Shown: one piece after another, positions 1 to 6,847 of the stretch
How positions within the stretch are numbered: position 1 is the first letter of the stretch
How the letters are laid out: every line of letters starts with the position of its first letter
From: Prevotellaceae bacterium UBA1716
GTDB lineage: Bacteria > Bacteroidota > Bacteroidia > Bacteroidales > Bacteroidaceae
Assembly: GCA_002317225.1 (NCBI GenBank)
Contig: DCIW01000060.1
Coordinates: 1-20,567 of the forward strand
Length of the DNA: 20,567 nucleotides
Direction: 5' to 3'
Program-made: the position numbers and the translations under genes
Notes under the pieces: model-generated
What the model was told of the DNA's origin: nothing
What the model saw: only the letters and a program-made list of their open reading frames with translations
The model's database searches: none

Positions 1-8
1 TCAAGAAG

Positions 9-21
9 GCTGAGTAGTTAC
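9..21. repeat. Left copy of the 13-bp end repeat
   Basis: The word GCTGAGTAGTTAC lies here and its exact reverse complement lies at 20546-20558, near the other end. Outside both copies a TTGA follows at the same spacing when read outward. The flanks otherwise differ. This looks like the edge of a dispersed element present at both ends of the fragment, but no transposase is visible and the element was not identified. Confidence 0.55.
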
Positions 22-62
22 CATTACAACATTTTTTTATTAATTTCTGTTAAAAAATGAAT

Positions 63-458
63 TTAATCTGATGCAAGGTACTTGTTGAGCAAACCAAGAA
101 TCGAATCTTGATGCATTTCTGCTTGACACATCTCCAAATCAGTCAGATCAACAGTCGTTTCCTTTTTGCTTGTGTTAGTGAAAGTATTTACGATCTTACC
201 GAATATTGATTCTGCAATAGAAGCCGTTTCGTGGCACACGTCCTCCATCTCATAGTAACACACATTAGAAGATGACATAGGCACTACCATTTCTTCTACC
301 TCGAGTCTGGTTGGCAAATCATGATATGCCTTATCACGCATAGCATCAATCACATCAAAGGCGTGGTAAAAATCGGCTTTGATATACTCCCTAACTTCTT
401 CTCGCTCATCATCTGAGCAAGTGCCATTAACATATTGTCTAATCTTAGCATTCATCAT
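63..458 (-). CDS. Small soluble protein downstream of the ECF-like sigma gene (possible anti-sigma-like partner)
   Basis: This is a 131-residue protein with no signal peptide and no membrane segment. The first 40 residues (I-R-Q-Y-V-N-G-T-C-S-D-D-E-R-E-E-V) resemble the opening of small Bacteroidetes anti-sigma or FecR-type proteins, but the Cys/His zinc ligands of the ZAS family are absent. Cysteines sit near residues 14, 67, 75 and 111. The longest frame would start at a TTG (473); the tandem ATGs at 458 and 455 are preferred, 17 bases after the stop of the sigma gene at 476-1099, so the two are probably co-transcribed. The position suggests a modulator of that sigma factor. This is inference from context, and no family is recognised. 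The 62 bases downstream are AT-rich with no clear terminator. Confidence 0.6.
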   Translation of the reverse strand: MMNAKIRQYVNGTCSDDEREEVREYIKADFYHAFDVIDAMRDKAYHDLPTRLEVEEMVVPMSSSNVCYYEMEDVCHETASIAESIFGKIVNTFTNTSKKETTVDLTDLEMCQAEMHQDSILGLLNKYLASD

Positions 459-475
459 AAGTAAGGTGTTCAAAA

Positions 476-1099
476 TTATTGTATTATACCTTTCTTTATT
501 TCATCAGCAAGTTTCCTGACTTTCGACTTTACCCTTGAACGCATTACGCGAACATTATTATCCGTACAATCAAGCACGCGAGCTATCTCTTTTGTCATGT
601 TCATATTGTCATAAAGAGAATAGAGATCATTGAAAAAGACATATCGCTCGGGTGCAGAAAATCGGAGATTGACCTGCTCGAACAGGATGATTGCAGTATT
701 TATGTCCGACAAGCTATAACCATCAAACTTCTCATCATCACTTATGTTGTCTTTTATCTCCTCAAAATTTGGTTCGTTTGAGAGACGTTTGTTAAGGAAG
801 CGAGTAAAGACGGTTGATATCCAATACGGGAAACTTTTTGTGTCCTTAATCGAAAGCAGCATCGTGTAAGTCAAATCAAGGCTTGTTGCAGTACGATTCG
901 GATTGCCATCACGAAGGTAAAGGAAGAAATCCATCATAATATCATAACGGATTTCCTCATCCACACCTTTGCTGCATAATATTCCCATCAATTTAGGACG
1001 CATAACTACCATTATCAGATAATAGGCGGCGCCATCATCATGTTTGCAAGTGACAATGTGTATTAGTTCCTCAATAGAGGCTTTTTCGTAATCAATCAT
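476..1099 (-). CDS. ECF-like RNA polymerase sigma-70 family factor
   Basis: This 207-residue protein is probably an alternative sigma factor that directs RNA polymerase to a small regulon. A region-2-like part runs from about residue 25 to 110 and includes S-F-P-Y-W-I-S-T-V-F-T-R-F-L-N-K-R, the position where ECF factors have W-L-x-x-I-A-x-N. A C-terminal helix-turn-helix (residues 168-195, M-T-K-E-I-A-R-V-L-D-C-T-D-N-N-V-R-V) resembles region 4 and ends in a basic segment, R-S-R-V-K-S-K-V-R-K. A start 48 bases upstream (1147) is open, but a TATCTTTG -7 box at 1145-1152 overlaps it, so the transcript would begin near 1138 and the ATG at 1099 is chosen. The gene lies directly upstream of the small gene at 63-458. 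The sequence is divergent, so the family call rests on the two ends. Confidence 0.7.
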   Translation of the reverse strand: MIDYEKASIEELIHIVTCKHDDGAAYYLIMVVMRPKLMGILCSKGVDEEIRYDIMMDFFLYLRDGNPNRTATSLDLTYTMLLSIKDTKSFPYWISTVFTRFLNKRLSNEPNFEEIKDNISDDEKFDGYSLSDINTAIILFEQVNLRFSAPERYVFFNDLYSLYDNMNMTKEIARVLDCTDNNVRVMRSRVKSKVRKLADEIKKGIIQ

Positions 1100-1144
1100 A
1101 AGTATGTAAGGCGATGATGTGGGAGTTATAAAATAAACTATGTG

Positions 1145-1176
1145 CAAAGATAATGAAAATATCTTTCATCTATCAA
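1145..1176 (-). promoter_or_regulatory. Bacteroidetes-type promoter for the ECF-like sigma gene
   Basis: Read on the minus strand, TTG (1176-1174), 21 bases, then TATCTTTG (1152-1145) matches the -33/-7 pattern used by the primary sigma factor of Bacteroidetes. The predicted start of transcription is near 1138, giving a leader of about 40 bases before the ATG at 1099. Confidence 0.7.
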
Positions 1177-1212
1177 CTAAAGTGGGAAATAGTGGAGAAA
1201 TATGCTTAATAA

Positions 1213-1228
1213 CACTTGTTCACAAGTG
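1213..1228. promoter_or_regulatory. 16-bp near-palindrome between two sigma genes (possible operator)
   Basis: CACTTGT and ACAAGTG form a perfect 7-bp inverted repeat around a 2-base centre. It lies about 37 bases upstream of the -33 element of the ECF-like sigma gene and directly after the U-tract of the RpoD-like terminator. It could be an operator or a second stem of the terminator; the sequence alone does not decide. Confidence 0.35.
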
Positions 1229-1258
1229 AAAAGGCCCTACCTTTAGCAAAGGTAAGGC
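1229..1258 (-). terminator. Rho-independent terminator of the RpoD-like gene, overlapping its stop codon
   Basis: In minus-strand RNA an 11-bp stem (1258-1248 with 1244-1234, one G-U pair) closes a 3-base loop and is followed by C then UUUU (1232-1229). The stop codon of the gene at 1243-2097 lies in the loop and stem, so the hairpin uses the last five codons. The pair at 1255/1237 is a mismatch on the plus strand but a wobble on the minus strand, which supports minus-strand use. Confidence 0.75.
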
Positions 1259-2097
1259 TTTAGAAGGGTCAAATTGGGATTAGTTCTCAAACTGCGGATT
1301 GTCTTCTCCTTGATTTGGCGGACACGCTCGCGAGATATATTGAGCAGACATCCAATCTCTTCAAGAGTGTGCTGTTGTCCACCGATTCCAAAACTCATAC
1401 AGATAATTGTGCGGTCACGAAGTGATAAAGTGTCGAGAACTTGGTTGATGTCCGTCTGCAACGACTCTTGCATCATACTGTTGTCAGTTGATGGGATGTC
1501 TGAATTCAAAGTGTCAAGAAGCGAAAAATCCTCACTAGGATTGATTGGAGCATCAACACTCACAGCTCTGCTTCCACCTGTAATGGCGATAAGTACCTTG
1601 TCTTCAGGCAAGTTAGTCATCTCGGCAATTTCGTCTGCTGAAGCTGCACGTTCATGTGTCTGTTCAAACTCGGCAATAGCCTTATTCACCTTACTAATGT
1701 TGTTGAGGTGATTAAGCGGTCTGCGAACAATATTGCCATGCTCGGCAAGAGCGAGCAGAATCTGCTGACGAATCCACCATACAGCGTAGGAAATGAACTT
1801 GAACCCGCGAGTCTCGTCGAAACGGTTGGCAGCAGTAATAAGTCCGATATTAGCTTCGTCTACAATGTCCATAAGGTCAAGTCCGCGGTTTTGATACTGC
1901 TTGGCAATACTGAATGCGAAACGAAGATTGGCACGTACCAACTTGTCGAGTGCACGTTCGTCCCCCTTGTGTATTCGTTCTGCGAGTTTGACTTCATCCT
2001 CAATTCCAATCATTGGCTCTTTGTTGACCATCTTGAGGTAAGCGTCAAGCGATTCAGTACGATTTGTGTAACTTTGTGCAATCTTTAATTCTTTCAT
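1243..2097 (-). CDS. RpoD-like sigma-70 factor (group 1/2 paralogue)
   Basis: This 284-residue protein has the short domain layout of Bacteroidetes RpoD. It has region 1.2 (about 15-50), region 2 (about 52-118, with F-D-E-T-R-G-F-K-F-I-S-Y-A-V-W-W-I-R-Q, the core and -10 recognition part), region 3 (about 125-205) and a region 4.2 helix-turn-helix (244-271, T-L-E-E-I-G ... S-R-E-R-V-R-Q-I-K). Several positions that I recall as near-invariant in Bacteroidetes RpoD differ here: D-I-V-D-E-A-N-I-G-L rather than D-L-I-N-E-G-N-L-G-L, and H-G-N-I-V-R-R-P rather than Q-S-R-I-V-R-L-P. It is therefore more likely a second, alternative RpoD-type factor than the housekeeping one. No TAnnTTTG box was found in its 238-base upstream gap, so it may use another promoter class. 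A search of the rest of the genome for a second rpoD would settle this. Confidence 0.9.
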   Translation of the reverse strand: MKELKIAQSYTNRTESLDAYLKMVNKEPMIGIEDEVKLAERIHKGDERALDKLVRANLRFAFSIAKQYQNRGLDLMDIVDEANIGLITAANRFDETRGFKFISYAVWWIRQQILLALAEHGNIVRRPLNHLNNISKVNKAIAEFEQTHERAASADEIAEMTNLPEDKVLIAITGGSRAVSVDAPINPSEDFSLLDTLNSDIPSTDNSMMQESLQTDINQVLDTLSLRDRTIICMSFGIGGQQHTLEEIGCLLNISRERVRQIKEKTIRSLRTNPNLTLLKPYLC

Positions 2098-2143
2098 AGG
2101 TAATCAATAGATTTTTTTGTTTATTAATTATATTACTCATCTC

Positions 2144-2190
2144 TTCGAAGCACTCATATTTTGCTAGTCTCTTGTTTGGTTTCGAAAGCA
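2144..2190. repeat. Pair of TTCGAA-containing direct repeats upstream of the RpoD-like gene
   Basis: TTCGAAGCA (2144-2152) and TTCGAAAGCA (2181-2190) lie in the same orientation with their palindromic cores 37 bases apart. They sit 47-93 bases upstream of the RpoD-like start, in a gap with no standard promoter. They are candidate regulator sites only. Confidence 0.25.
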
Positions 2191-2222
2191 TCCTAAAAAC
2201 AAGTGCCTCTATATATATAGTT

Positions 2223-2270
2223 GAAAAAGTGACAAACTACCCCTAAAAATGGGTGTTTTAGGGGCAGTTT
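2223..2270 (-). terminator. Strong hairpin terminator after the gene at 2336-3208
   Basis: In minus-strand RNA a 15-bp stem (2270-2256 with 2248-2234) closes a 7-base loop. One pair (2265/2239) is a G-U wobble on this strand and a mismatch on the other. A run of five U follows at 2228-2224 after a 5-base gap. It lies 66 bases past the stop of the upstream gene and would insulate the RpoD-like gene from read-through. Confidence 0.7.
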
Positions 2271-2335
2271 AAATAGGTTTAGACAACTTTTTTTGCAAAA
2301 CTCTAAAATAAGCAACAATAAATAGGCAAAAATGT

Positions 2336-3208
2336 TTATGCACACATATCGGTGTTCGTTGTCGCTTTACAAAACTTACCATCAACAAACAAGAGTGTTT
2401 CGATACTGCCATCTATGTGTGTTATGCAGATTTTGTCTCCTTCAGACAAGTTAGGCAATTCAGTAGTTTTATCCTTAGTCTGAAGCGTGAACTGATCATC
2501 CGATATGATCTTTTCCGTTTTTACTATTTTACTTATTATATCCTTATACACACGATTTCTGACAGCAGGAGTGTCATACTCACTCCAGTTCATGTCGCAA
2601 ATATATTGGGCAATAACATTCAGTGTCTTAATGCTAAGCGAACTATTACTTCTATTTTTAGCATACGCACGCATAAGGACTCCCTCGCTCACGAGATACT
2701 TGTTGTCATCCTTATTATTGAAGGAGAGCCAGTCGGTGAAGCCTAATGCTCTTGCAATATCATCCTGCAGCTCCACACTTGCCTTTCCAGCTATCACAGG
2801 TTTACCTGTTCCAAAGAAAATGCATTTTTCGAATGAATCTTTATCATTGAAACCGAAAGTATAATAAACATACTCTATATTTTTGATTTTGTTATATTTA
2901 TTAGCACTGATATGAGTTAAGTATGACTTGACTATATTATATAGAGAACTCATCTTGATTGAACGGCGAACTTGTTTTTTTATAAATGAGTTATCGGCCC
3001 CTATTGTATATTTGAGTTCCTTAAAGTATTTCAACGACTCATTGATGGTCTCGAGAAATGAATGCAGTTCGTCCTCTGATTTGAATTTGCGATTGGGCTG
3101 GATTCTTTCAATATCCTCCATTGCACGTATACGAAGAAGGAAGAGAGTTTCTGGATCAAGAGAATAGTAAGAAGATTGGTGGCCGGGTTTGAAAGCAGTT
3201 GGTTCCAT
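2336..3208 (-). CDS. Unrecognised protein with possible regulatory segments
   Basis: This is a 290-residue soluble protein with no signal peptide or membrane segment. The N-terminal 130 residues are helical, lysine-rich and of unknown type. Residues 145-212 hold two segments, A-L-G-F-T-D-W-L-S-F and L-S-I-K-T-L-N-V-I-A-Q-Y-I-C-D-M-N-W, like the L-S-x-x-T-L-x-x-x-x-x-Y-L-G-x-x-x-W pattern found in various Bacteroidetes regulatory proteins. The last 35 residues (L-S-E-G-D-K-I-C-I-T ... G-K-F-C-K-A) look like a small beta domain. The longest frame starts at a TTG (3271) that is upstream of a likely -7 box, so the ATG at 3208 is chosen. It has its own promoter and terminator. No function is assigned; a regulatory role is only a guess from the middle segment. 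Confidence 0.6.
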   Translation of the reverse strand: MEPTAFKPGHQSSYYSLDPETLFLLRIRAMEDIERIQPNRKFKSEDELHSFLETINESLKYFKELKYTIGADNSFIKKQVRRSIKMSSLYNIVKSYLTHISANKYNKIKNIEYVYYTFGFNDKDSFEKCIFFGTGKPVIAGKASVELQDDIARALGFTDWLSFNNKDDNKYLVSEGVLMRAYAKNRSNSSLSIKTLNVIAQYICDMNWSEYDTPAVRNRVYKDIISKIVKTEKIISDDQFTLQTKDKTTELPNLSEGDKICITHIDGSIETLLFVDGKFCKATTNTDMCA

Positions 3209-3258
3209 ATTCGAAAAATAATATTTGGTTAGTAATTTGCTGTTGTCAATTGACACTG

Positions 3259-3289
3259 CAAAGTAAGGCAAAAGTTGTGGAATTCACAA
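3259..3289 (-). promoter_or_regulatory. Promoter for the gene at 2336-3208
   Basis: On the minus strand TTG (3289-3287), 20 bases, then TTACTTTG (3266-3259) follows the Bacteroidetes pattern with one change at the second base of TAnnTTTG. Transcription would begin near 3252, which excludes the TTG start at 3271 and leaves the ATG at 3208. Confidence 0.5.
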
Positions 3290-3292
3290 GCC

Positions 3293-3343
3293 AAAATAAA
3301 AAACTAACCTTGCAAACGCATTGGAAATTGCATTTACAAGGCT
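3293..3343 (-). terminator. Rho-independent terminator of the AAA+ ATPase gene
   Basis: In minus-strand RNA a stem of 13 to 15 pairs (3343-3329 with 3320-3306) closes an 8-base loop and includes three G-U wobbles that are C-A mismatches on the plus strand. A run of six U follows at 3303-3298, then a further run of four. It lies 54 bases past the stop of the gene at 3397-5178. Confidence 0.7.
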
Positions 3344-3396
3344 TGTTTTAATTATAATTCAAATATGAAGCAAATTTACAAGGCATATCAATGTCA

Positions 3397-5178
3397 CTAA
3401 GCACAAAGTGAGAAACCACTAACCTTACTACGCTGCTTATTTGACTTATTTGAAATTGCCTCCGAATTGCAGAAATCGCGAAGCTTCTTCAACGATGGCT
3501 CTGAACCGTAAAGTATGGCATCTACTGTCATTTTACGCGAGATATTCTCGATTTCACCACCCGAGAAGTCGAATTCGCGTGCAAGAGCTGAAGCATCTTT
3601 GTCCGAGAGACTTGGAATCAGTGCCTTCCAAATATTCACCTTCACCTGTATCTCAGGTTTTTTGAATTCCACCTTGTAGAGGAAACGGCGTTCGAATGCA
3701 CTATCAAGATTAGAGGTGAGGTTGGTTGTAGCGATGAGGATGCCCTCGAGGTTCTCAAGTTCGTTTAGAATGATGTTCTGCATCGCATTGTCCATCTTTT
3801 CGACCGATGACTCCACATTCTCTGTTCTCTTGTTGATGATAGCATCTGCTTCGTTGAAGAGGAGGATTGGAGTGTGTTCACAGTTGCTGCAGAAATTGCG
3901 GTAGCGAGTGAAAATGGCCTTGATGTTCTTCTCTGATTCACCAACAAACTTGTCACGGAGTCCTGCAATGTTCACAATAAAGATGTCTCGACCAGTCTCA
4001 CGTGCAAGTTGGAGCACAGTCTCAGTCTTTCCAGTGCCTGGAGCACCATAAAAGAGGCAAGTGAATCCCTTTCGCATACCATTTGCCTCGAGACGATTTT
4101 GTATTTCCTTCAAGTTCTTATCCTGAAGAAGGTCCGAAAGTCTACTGATATGCTCACCCTCCTCCTTATTATAATAAAGGGACTTGGCCTTGATGGTCTC
4201 ACAGAGCAACAAACCTCTGCGTGGATCAACCTTAGGTTTTGAATCTTCGAACACATAATCCTTCAGCACAGTCTGCTTAGTCTTGTCTGTGAGTTCATAC
4301 TCTCTCGACGACAAGAATCCCTCCTCACAAGTTTGGATGATGATACCCTCCTTGAGAAGTGAATGGTTGCCACGCTTGAATTGCGAGATGACACGACGAG
4401 CGTCGGAACTGTTGTCGAGATAGTGCGAAAGCTTGCTCTCATCCATTGCGTCGTTAAACTCTGTAGTTGTGTGGATGCATACGAGTAATGCGACTAAGTC
4501 ATTCTCTTGAAGGTTGAGCTTGCGGATTTCCTTCACGAAATCAAGAGTCTTGTTGCCGTTGAAGAGTTCTTCGATGTCAAGCATAAAGTCATAGTAAGTG
4601 ATATTACCATGATCACGCTTGTTCATGATATAACTGAAACGAGAAAGGAACTCGTCGAAGCTGAGGTTATCAATACTTGGGCGATTGTAAGCTTCATTCT
4701 TCTGATAGGAACTTATTGCCTCTCCGCGAACCACATAGTCGTCCTCACCGTGGTCGCATGGTATGCGATTGATGATACCCTTACGAACGAGTTGCTGAAG
4801 CTCGTCATCATGCATGATGAGAGTAATGCGGTGGCAGTTGAGGTAGTTGGCAAACTGTGTATAATCGAGTGGACGACCAGCATCGCAAAGCATACTGAGA
4901 AATACGTTTTGCATGTCAGTGAAGCCGAGACGCTCGTTGAGATAGTCGAGTGCAGGGCGAGCCTTGCGCATCGAAGGAGCACTGAAATCACTCTTGTGGA
5001 GGGATGTGAGAATCTTGTCCATAGCCTCGATGATAGTCTTAGGCTTGGATGGTTTACGTGTGATTCCCTTTCGCTTTGGCTCTTCGGTGTCGGTATATTC
5101 TGTCAACTTCTCATCGATGAGTTCGTCCAAAAGTTCGAGGTCAGTCTTCGTTGTGCTGCTTACTTTTCTTGTTGCCAT
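3397..5178 (-). CDS. AAA+ ATPase with long N-terminal extension
   Basis: This is a 593-residue cytoplasmic protein. The C-terminal third is a classical AAA domain: Walker A G-A-P-G-T-G-K-T at 378-385, Walker B I-L-L-F-N-E-A-D at about 438-445, sensor 1 in L-I-A-T-T-N, and a second region of homology ending in F-E-R-R-F with arginine fingers R497-R498. Walker B has Asn where most AAA proteins have the first Asp, while the catalytic Glu443 is kept. The first 340 residues have no family I recognise; they are charged and contain two helical stretches that look like winged-helix repeats (about 100-145 and 215-275), and could bind a partner or substrate. The gene stands alone between its own promoter and terminator. 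It probably remodels a protein or protein-DNA complex; the substrate is unknown. Confidence 0.85.
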   Translation of the reverse strand: MATRKVSSTTKTDLELLDELIDEKLTEYTDTEEPKRKGITRKPSKPKTIIEAMDKILTSLHKSDFSAPSMRKARPALDYLNERLGFTDMQNVFLSMLCDAGRPLDYTQFANYLNCHRITLIMHDDELQQLVRKGIINRIPCDHGEDDYVVRGEAISSYQKNEAYNRPSIDNLSFDEFLSRFSYIMNKRDHGNITYYDFMLDIEELFNGNKTLDFVKEIRKLNLQENDLVALLVCIHTTTEFNDAMDESKLSHYLDNSSDARRVISQFKRGNHSLLKEGIIIQTCEEGFLSSREYELTDKTKQTVLKDYVFEDSKPKVDPRRGLLLCETIKAKSLYYNKEEGEHISRLSDLLQDKNLKEIQNRLEANGMRKGFTCLFYGAPGTGKTETVLQLARETGRDIFIVNIAGLRDKFVGESEKNIKAIFTRYRNFCSNCEHTPILLFNEADAIINKRTENVESSVEKMDNAMQNIILNELENLEGILIATTNLTSNLDSAFERRFLYKVEFKKPEIQVKVNIWKALIPSLSDKDASALAREFDFSGGEIENISRKMTVDAILYGSEPSLKKLRDFCNSEAISNKSNKQRSKVSGFSLCA

Positions 5179-5232
5179 AATGTCGTAATTTTTGAATTGT
5201 TATTAATTTTACAATGCAAAATTACGACATTA
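5178..5232. promoter_or_regulatory. 15-bp perfect inverted repeat across promoter and start codon of the AAA+ gene
   Basis: TAATGTCGTAATTTT (5178-5192) is repeated exactly in reverse complement at 5218-5232, with 25 bases between. A further 5-bp pair (5196-5200 with 5211-5215) is nested inside. The inner arm contains the first base of the ATG at 5178 and the outer arm contains the -7 box. It could be a two-site operator with centres 40 bases apart, or, in RNA started further upstream, a hairpin that covers the start codon. Confidence 0.7.
5217..5224 (-). promoter_or_regulatory. -7 promoter box for the AAA+ ATPase gene
   Basis: TAATTTTG on the minus strand fits TAnnTTTG exactly and lies 39 bases before the ATG. 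No good -33 TTTG is seen at the expected distance, so the promoter may be weak or need an activator. The box lies almost entirely in the outer arm of the inverted repeat. Confidence 0.5.
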
Positions 5233-5283
5233 ATAAATACTATATGTGATTTAGGGTGTTTAAGAGTATCTAAATGGATTTTT

Positions 5284-6735
5284 TTAGTGTGTCCAACAAA
5301 TATAATCGACAAGAGGGTCGAAAATGGTCTCTGATGGGATAGTTATTTCATCGAGGAAGAAACGGCTCTTGGAATTGCCTCCGCTGAATGTTATCGAAGC
5401 ATCACCAGTGACATTTGTTACAATTACTTCGTAAGTATTCCACTTGGCATTCTCGAGTTCGACAGACTGAACCGAAAGTGTGCAATTATTACCCTTAAGA
5501 TAGAGGGTGAGGGCATCTCCTTCCCAAGCAGCAGCCTTGAAAGTGAGGATAAATGTCTTACCCTTCAAACCGATAATGTCAGGAGTGGTGGCAATTCCTT
5601 GCTTCGAACCTGTTCCGAGACGGATACAGCCATTGCCTCCGTAAGCTGTGGAGAGAGTCCAACCCTTATTGTCTGCATTTACACTACCCGAAGCAATACC
5701 ACCGCTCCAACTGCCATCGTTCGCTCCTGTACCATCACAAGTGTCAAATGTTTCGGCAAAATAGAAGTCGCCTTCCACTTCGATTGGTTCATCCGGTTCT
5801 GTTGGAATGTCAGGATCGTCAGGATTTTCTGGTTCGGATGGATCGCTTGGAGTATAATTTCCGTAGCGGTCATCTCCATCTGCTGTAGTCATAGAGGTGT
5901 ATGGGTCAAAGGCAACATCGATACTGTCTCCCCAAACATATTCTGCAAGGAAAGGATAATCGATGTAGAGGTTGCGATTGCCCTGAATTTTATAAATCTC
6001 GTTATTGCGTTGAACCTCGATATCAAGCACTTTGTCAGCTCGAACCCACTCAAGATATAGAGTGTAAGCCCATTCGCGGAGTGTAGGCCATTCGTTGTTT
6101 TCGAGTTGTTGTTTGCCTTGAGTACCGTCCCATGTGAAATTTTGGTATACTGTTGCCATATAGAAATATGAACGTGAGAAGTCTCCCTTCCATGTATCAT
6201 TTGGCTCGCAAAGTTTGATATTCCCAAGACTACCGGCTGGACCCGATCCAACCTTCTCATAATCATCGAGGATATTAGGATTAGTCACCTTTCCCATTGG
6301 ATAGTTGCTCTTCTTGCTATTGGCGTCAGTTTCCGAAGGGTAGAGGTTGAAGAGGTCTTTATAAGCATTGTTGGTCTGTCCGCCCCACCACGACTTAGGA
6401 AATGAATGTTCGATGTTCATTCCGCTGATGACAGTGTTGGAGTTGGCCGAAGCAAAATAGAACTTATGTGTGCTGTATCTGTTTACGCACTCATTAGTTC
6501 CTGCAATACGGTCTGTCTTGCTGAATCCTTCCCAAGTCTTACCCGCTCCCGAGCCGTAAGCAAGTGTTTTTGAGGGTTGGCATAGTAGGTAGATCGCTTT
6601 TTTAAGTTCTGCTTTCTTCTTTCCCTTGAGCGAACTTGCATACTGAATCAATTTCTCACGGTCGATAGCATGAACAGGAAGTGTGACACTTGCCACTACT
6701 ATACACATTATTATATATATAAGATGTTTCTTCAT
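5284..6735 (-). CDS. Secreted endonuclease I family nuclease with C-terminal beta-sandwich domain
   Basis: This 483-residue protein starts with a signal peptide (about 1-23, ending V-H-A). Residues 24-285 form an endonuclease I (EndA/NucM type) domain of the beta-beta-alpha metal fold. N-I-E-H-S-F-P-K-S-W holds the likely catalytic His110; D-L-F-N-L-Y-P-S-E-T-D-A-N, K-S-N-Y-P-M-G, S-R-S-Y-F-Y-M-A-T and I-Q-G-N-R-N-L-Y-I-D-Y-P-F-L are the other family blocks. It should cut DNA or RNA without strong sequence preference outside the cytoplasm, perhaps for nucleotide scavenging. A Pro/Asp/Glu-rich linker (about 290-320) leads to a C-terminal domain (about 321-475) of the beta-sandwich type common in Bacteroidetes secreted proteins (F-A-E-T-F-D, F-K-A-A-A-W, R-F-F-L-D-E-I-T-I). 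No type IX sorting tail is seen. The gene has its own -7 box. Confidence 0.9.
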   Translation of the reverse strand: MKKHLIYIIMCIVVASVTLPVHAIDREKLIQYASSLKGKKKAELKKAIYLLCQPSKTLAYGSGAGKTWEGFSKTDRIAGTNECVNRYSTHKFYFASANSNTVISGMNIEHSFPKSWWGGQTNNAYKDLFNLYPSETDANSKKSNYPMGKVTNPNILDDYEKVGSGPAGSLGNIKLCEPNDTWKGDFSRSYFYMATVYQNFTWDGTQGKQQLENNEWPTLREWAYTLYLEWVRADKVLDIEVQRNNEIYKIQGNRNLYIDYPFLAEYVWGDSIDVAFDPYTSMTTADGDDRYGNYTPSDPSEPENPDDPDIPTEPDEPIEVEGDFYFAETFDTCDGTGANDGSWSGGIASGSVNADNKGWTLSTAYGGNGCIRLGTGSKQGIATTPDIIGLKGKTFILTFKAAAWEGDALTLYLKGNNCTLSVQSVELENAKWNTYEVIVTNVTGDASITFSGGNSKSRFFLDEITIPSETIFDPLVDYICWTH

Positions 6736-6770
6736 AATCTAATGATTTGTTTCGTTTACATTTTGGATTG

Positions 6771-6778
6771 CAAATGTA
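6771..6778 (-). promoter_or_regulatory. -7 promoter box for the endonuclease gene
   Basis: TACATTTG on the minus strand fits TAnnTTTG and lies 36 bases before the ATG at 6735. No convincing -33 element is present at 19-21 bases. Confidence 0.5.
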
Positions 6779-6847
6779 CTACTTTTTTTCAAATAAATAC
6801 TAACGAATAGGAAATAATATAAGTTTTGTTTCAATAATGTCCTATTG

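Noticed and set aside
1274..2088. Two open frames on the plus strand over the RpoD-like gene
   Set aside because: Both are antisense to a clear sigma factor with intact motifs and have no promoter or recognisable product.
5178..5232. Inverted repeat as terminator of the endonuclease gene
   Set aside because: No U-tract follows the stem on the minus strand, the centre is long, and the downstream arm runs into the next start codon.
4507..5334. 275-residue open frame on the plus strand
   Set aside because: It lies antisense to the well-supported AAA+ gene and its product has no domain or export signal; it is a shadow of the codon pattern on the other strand.
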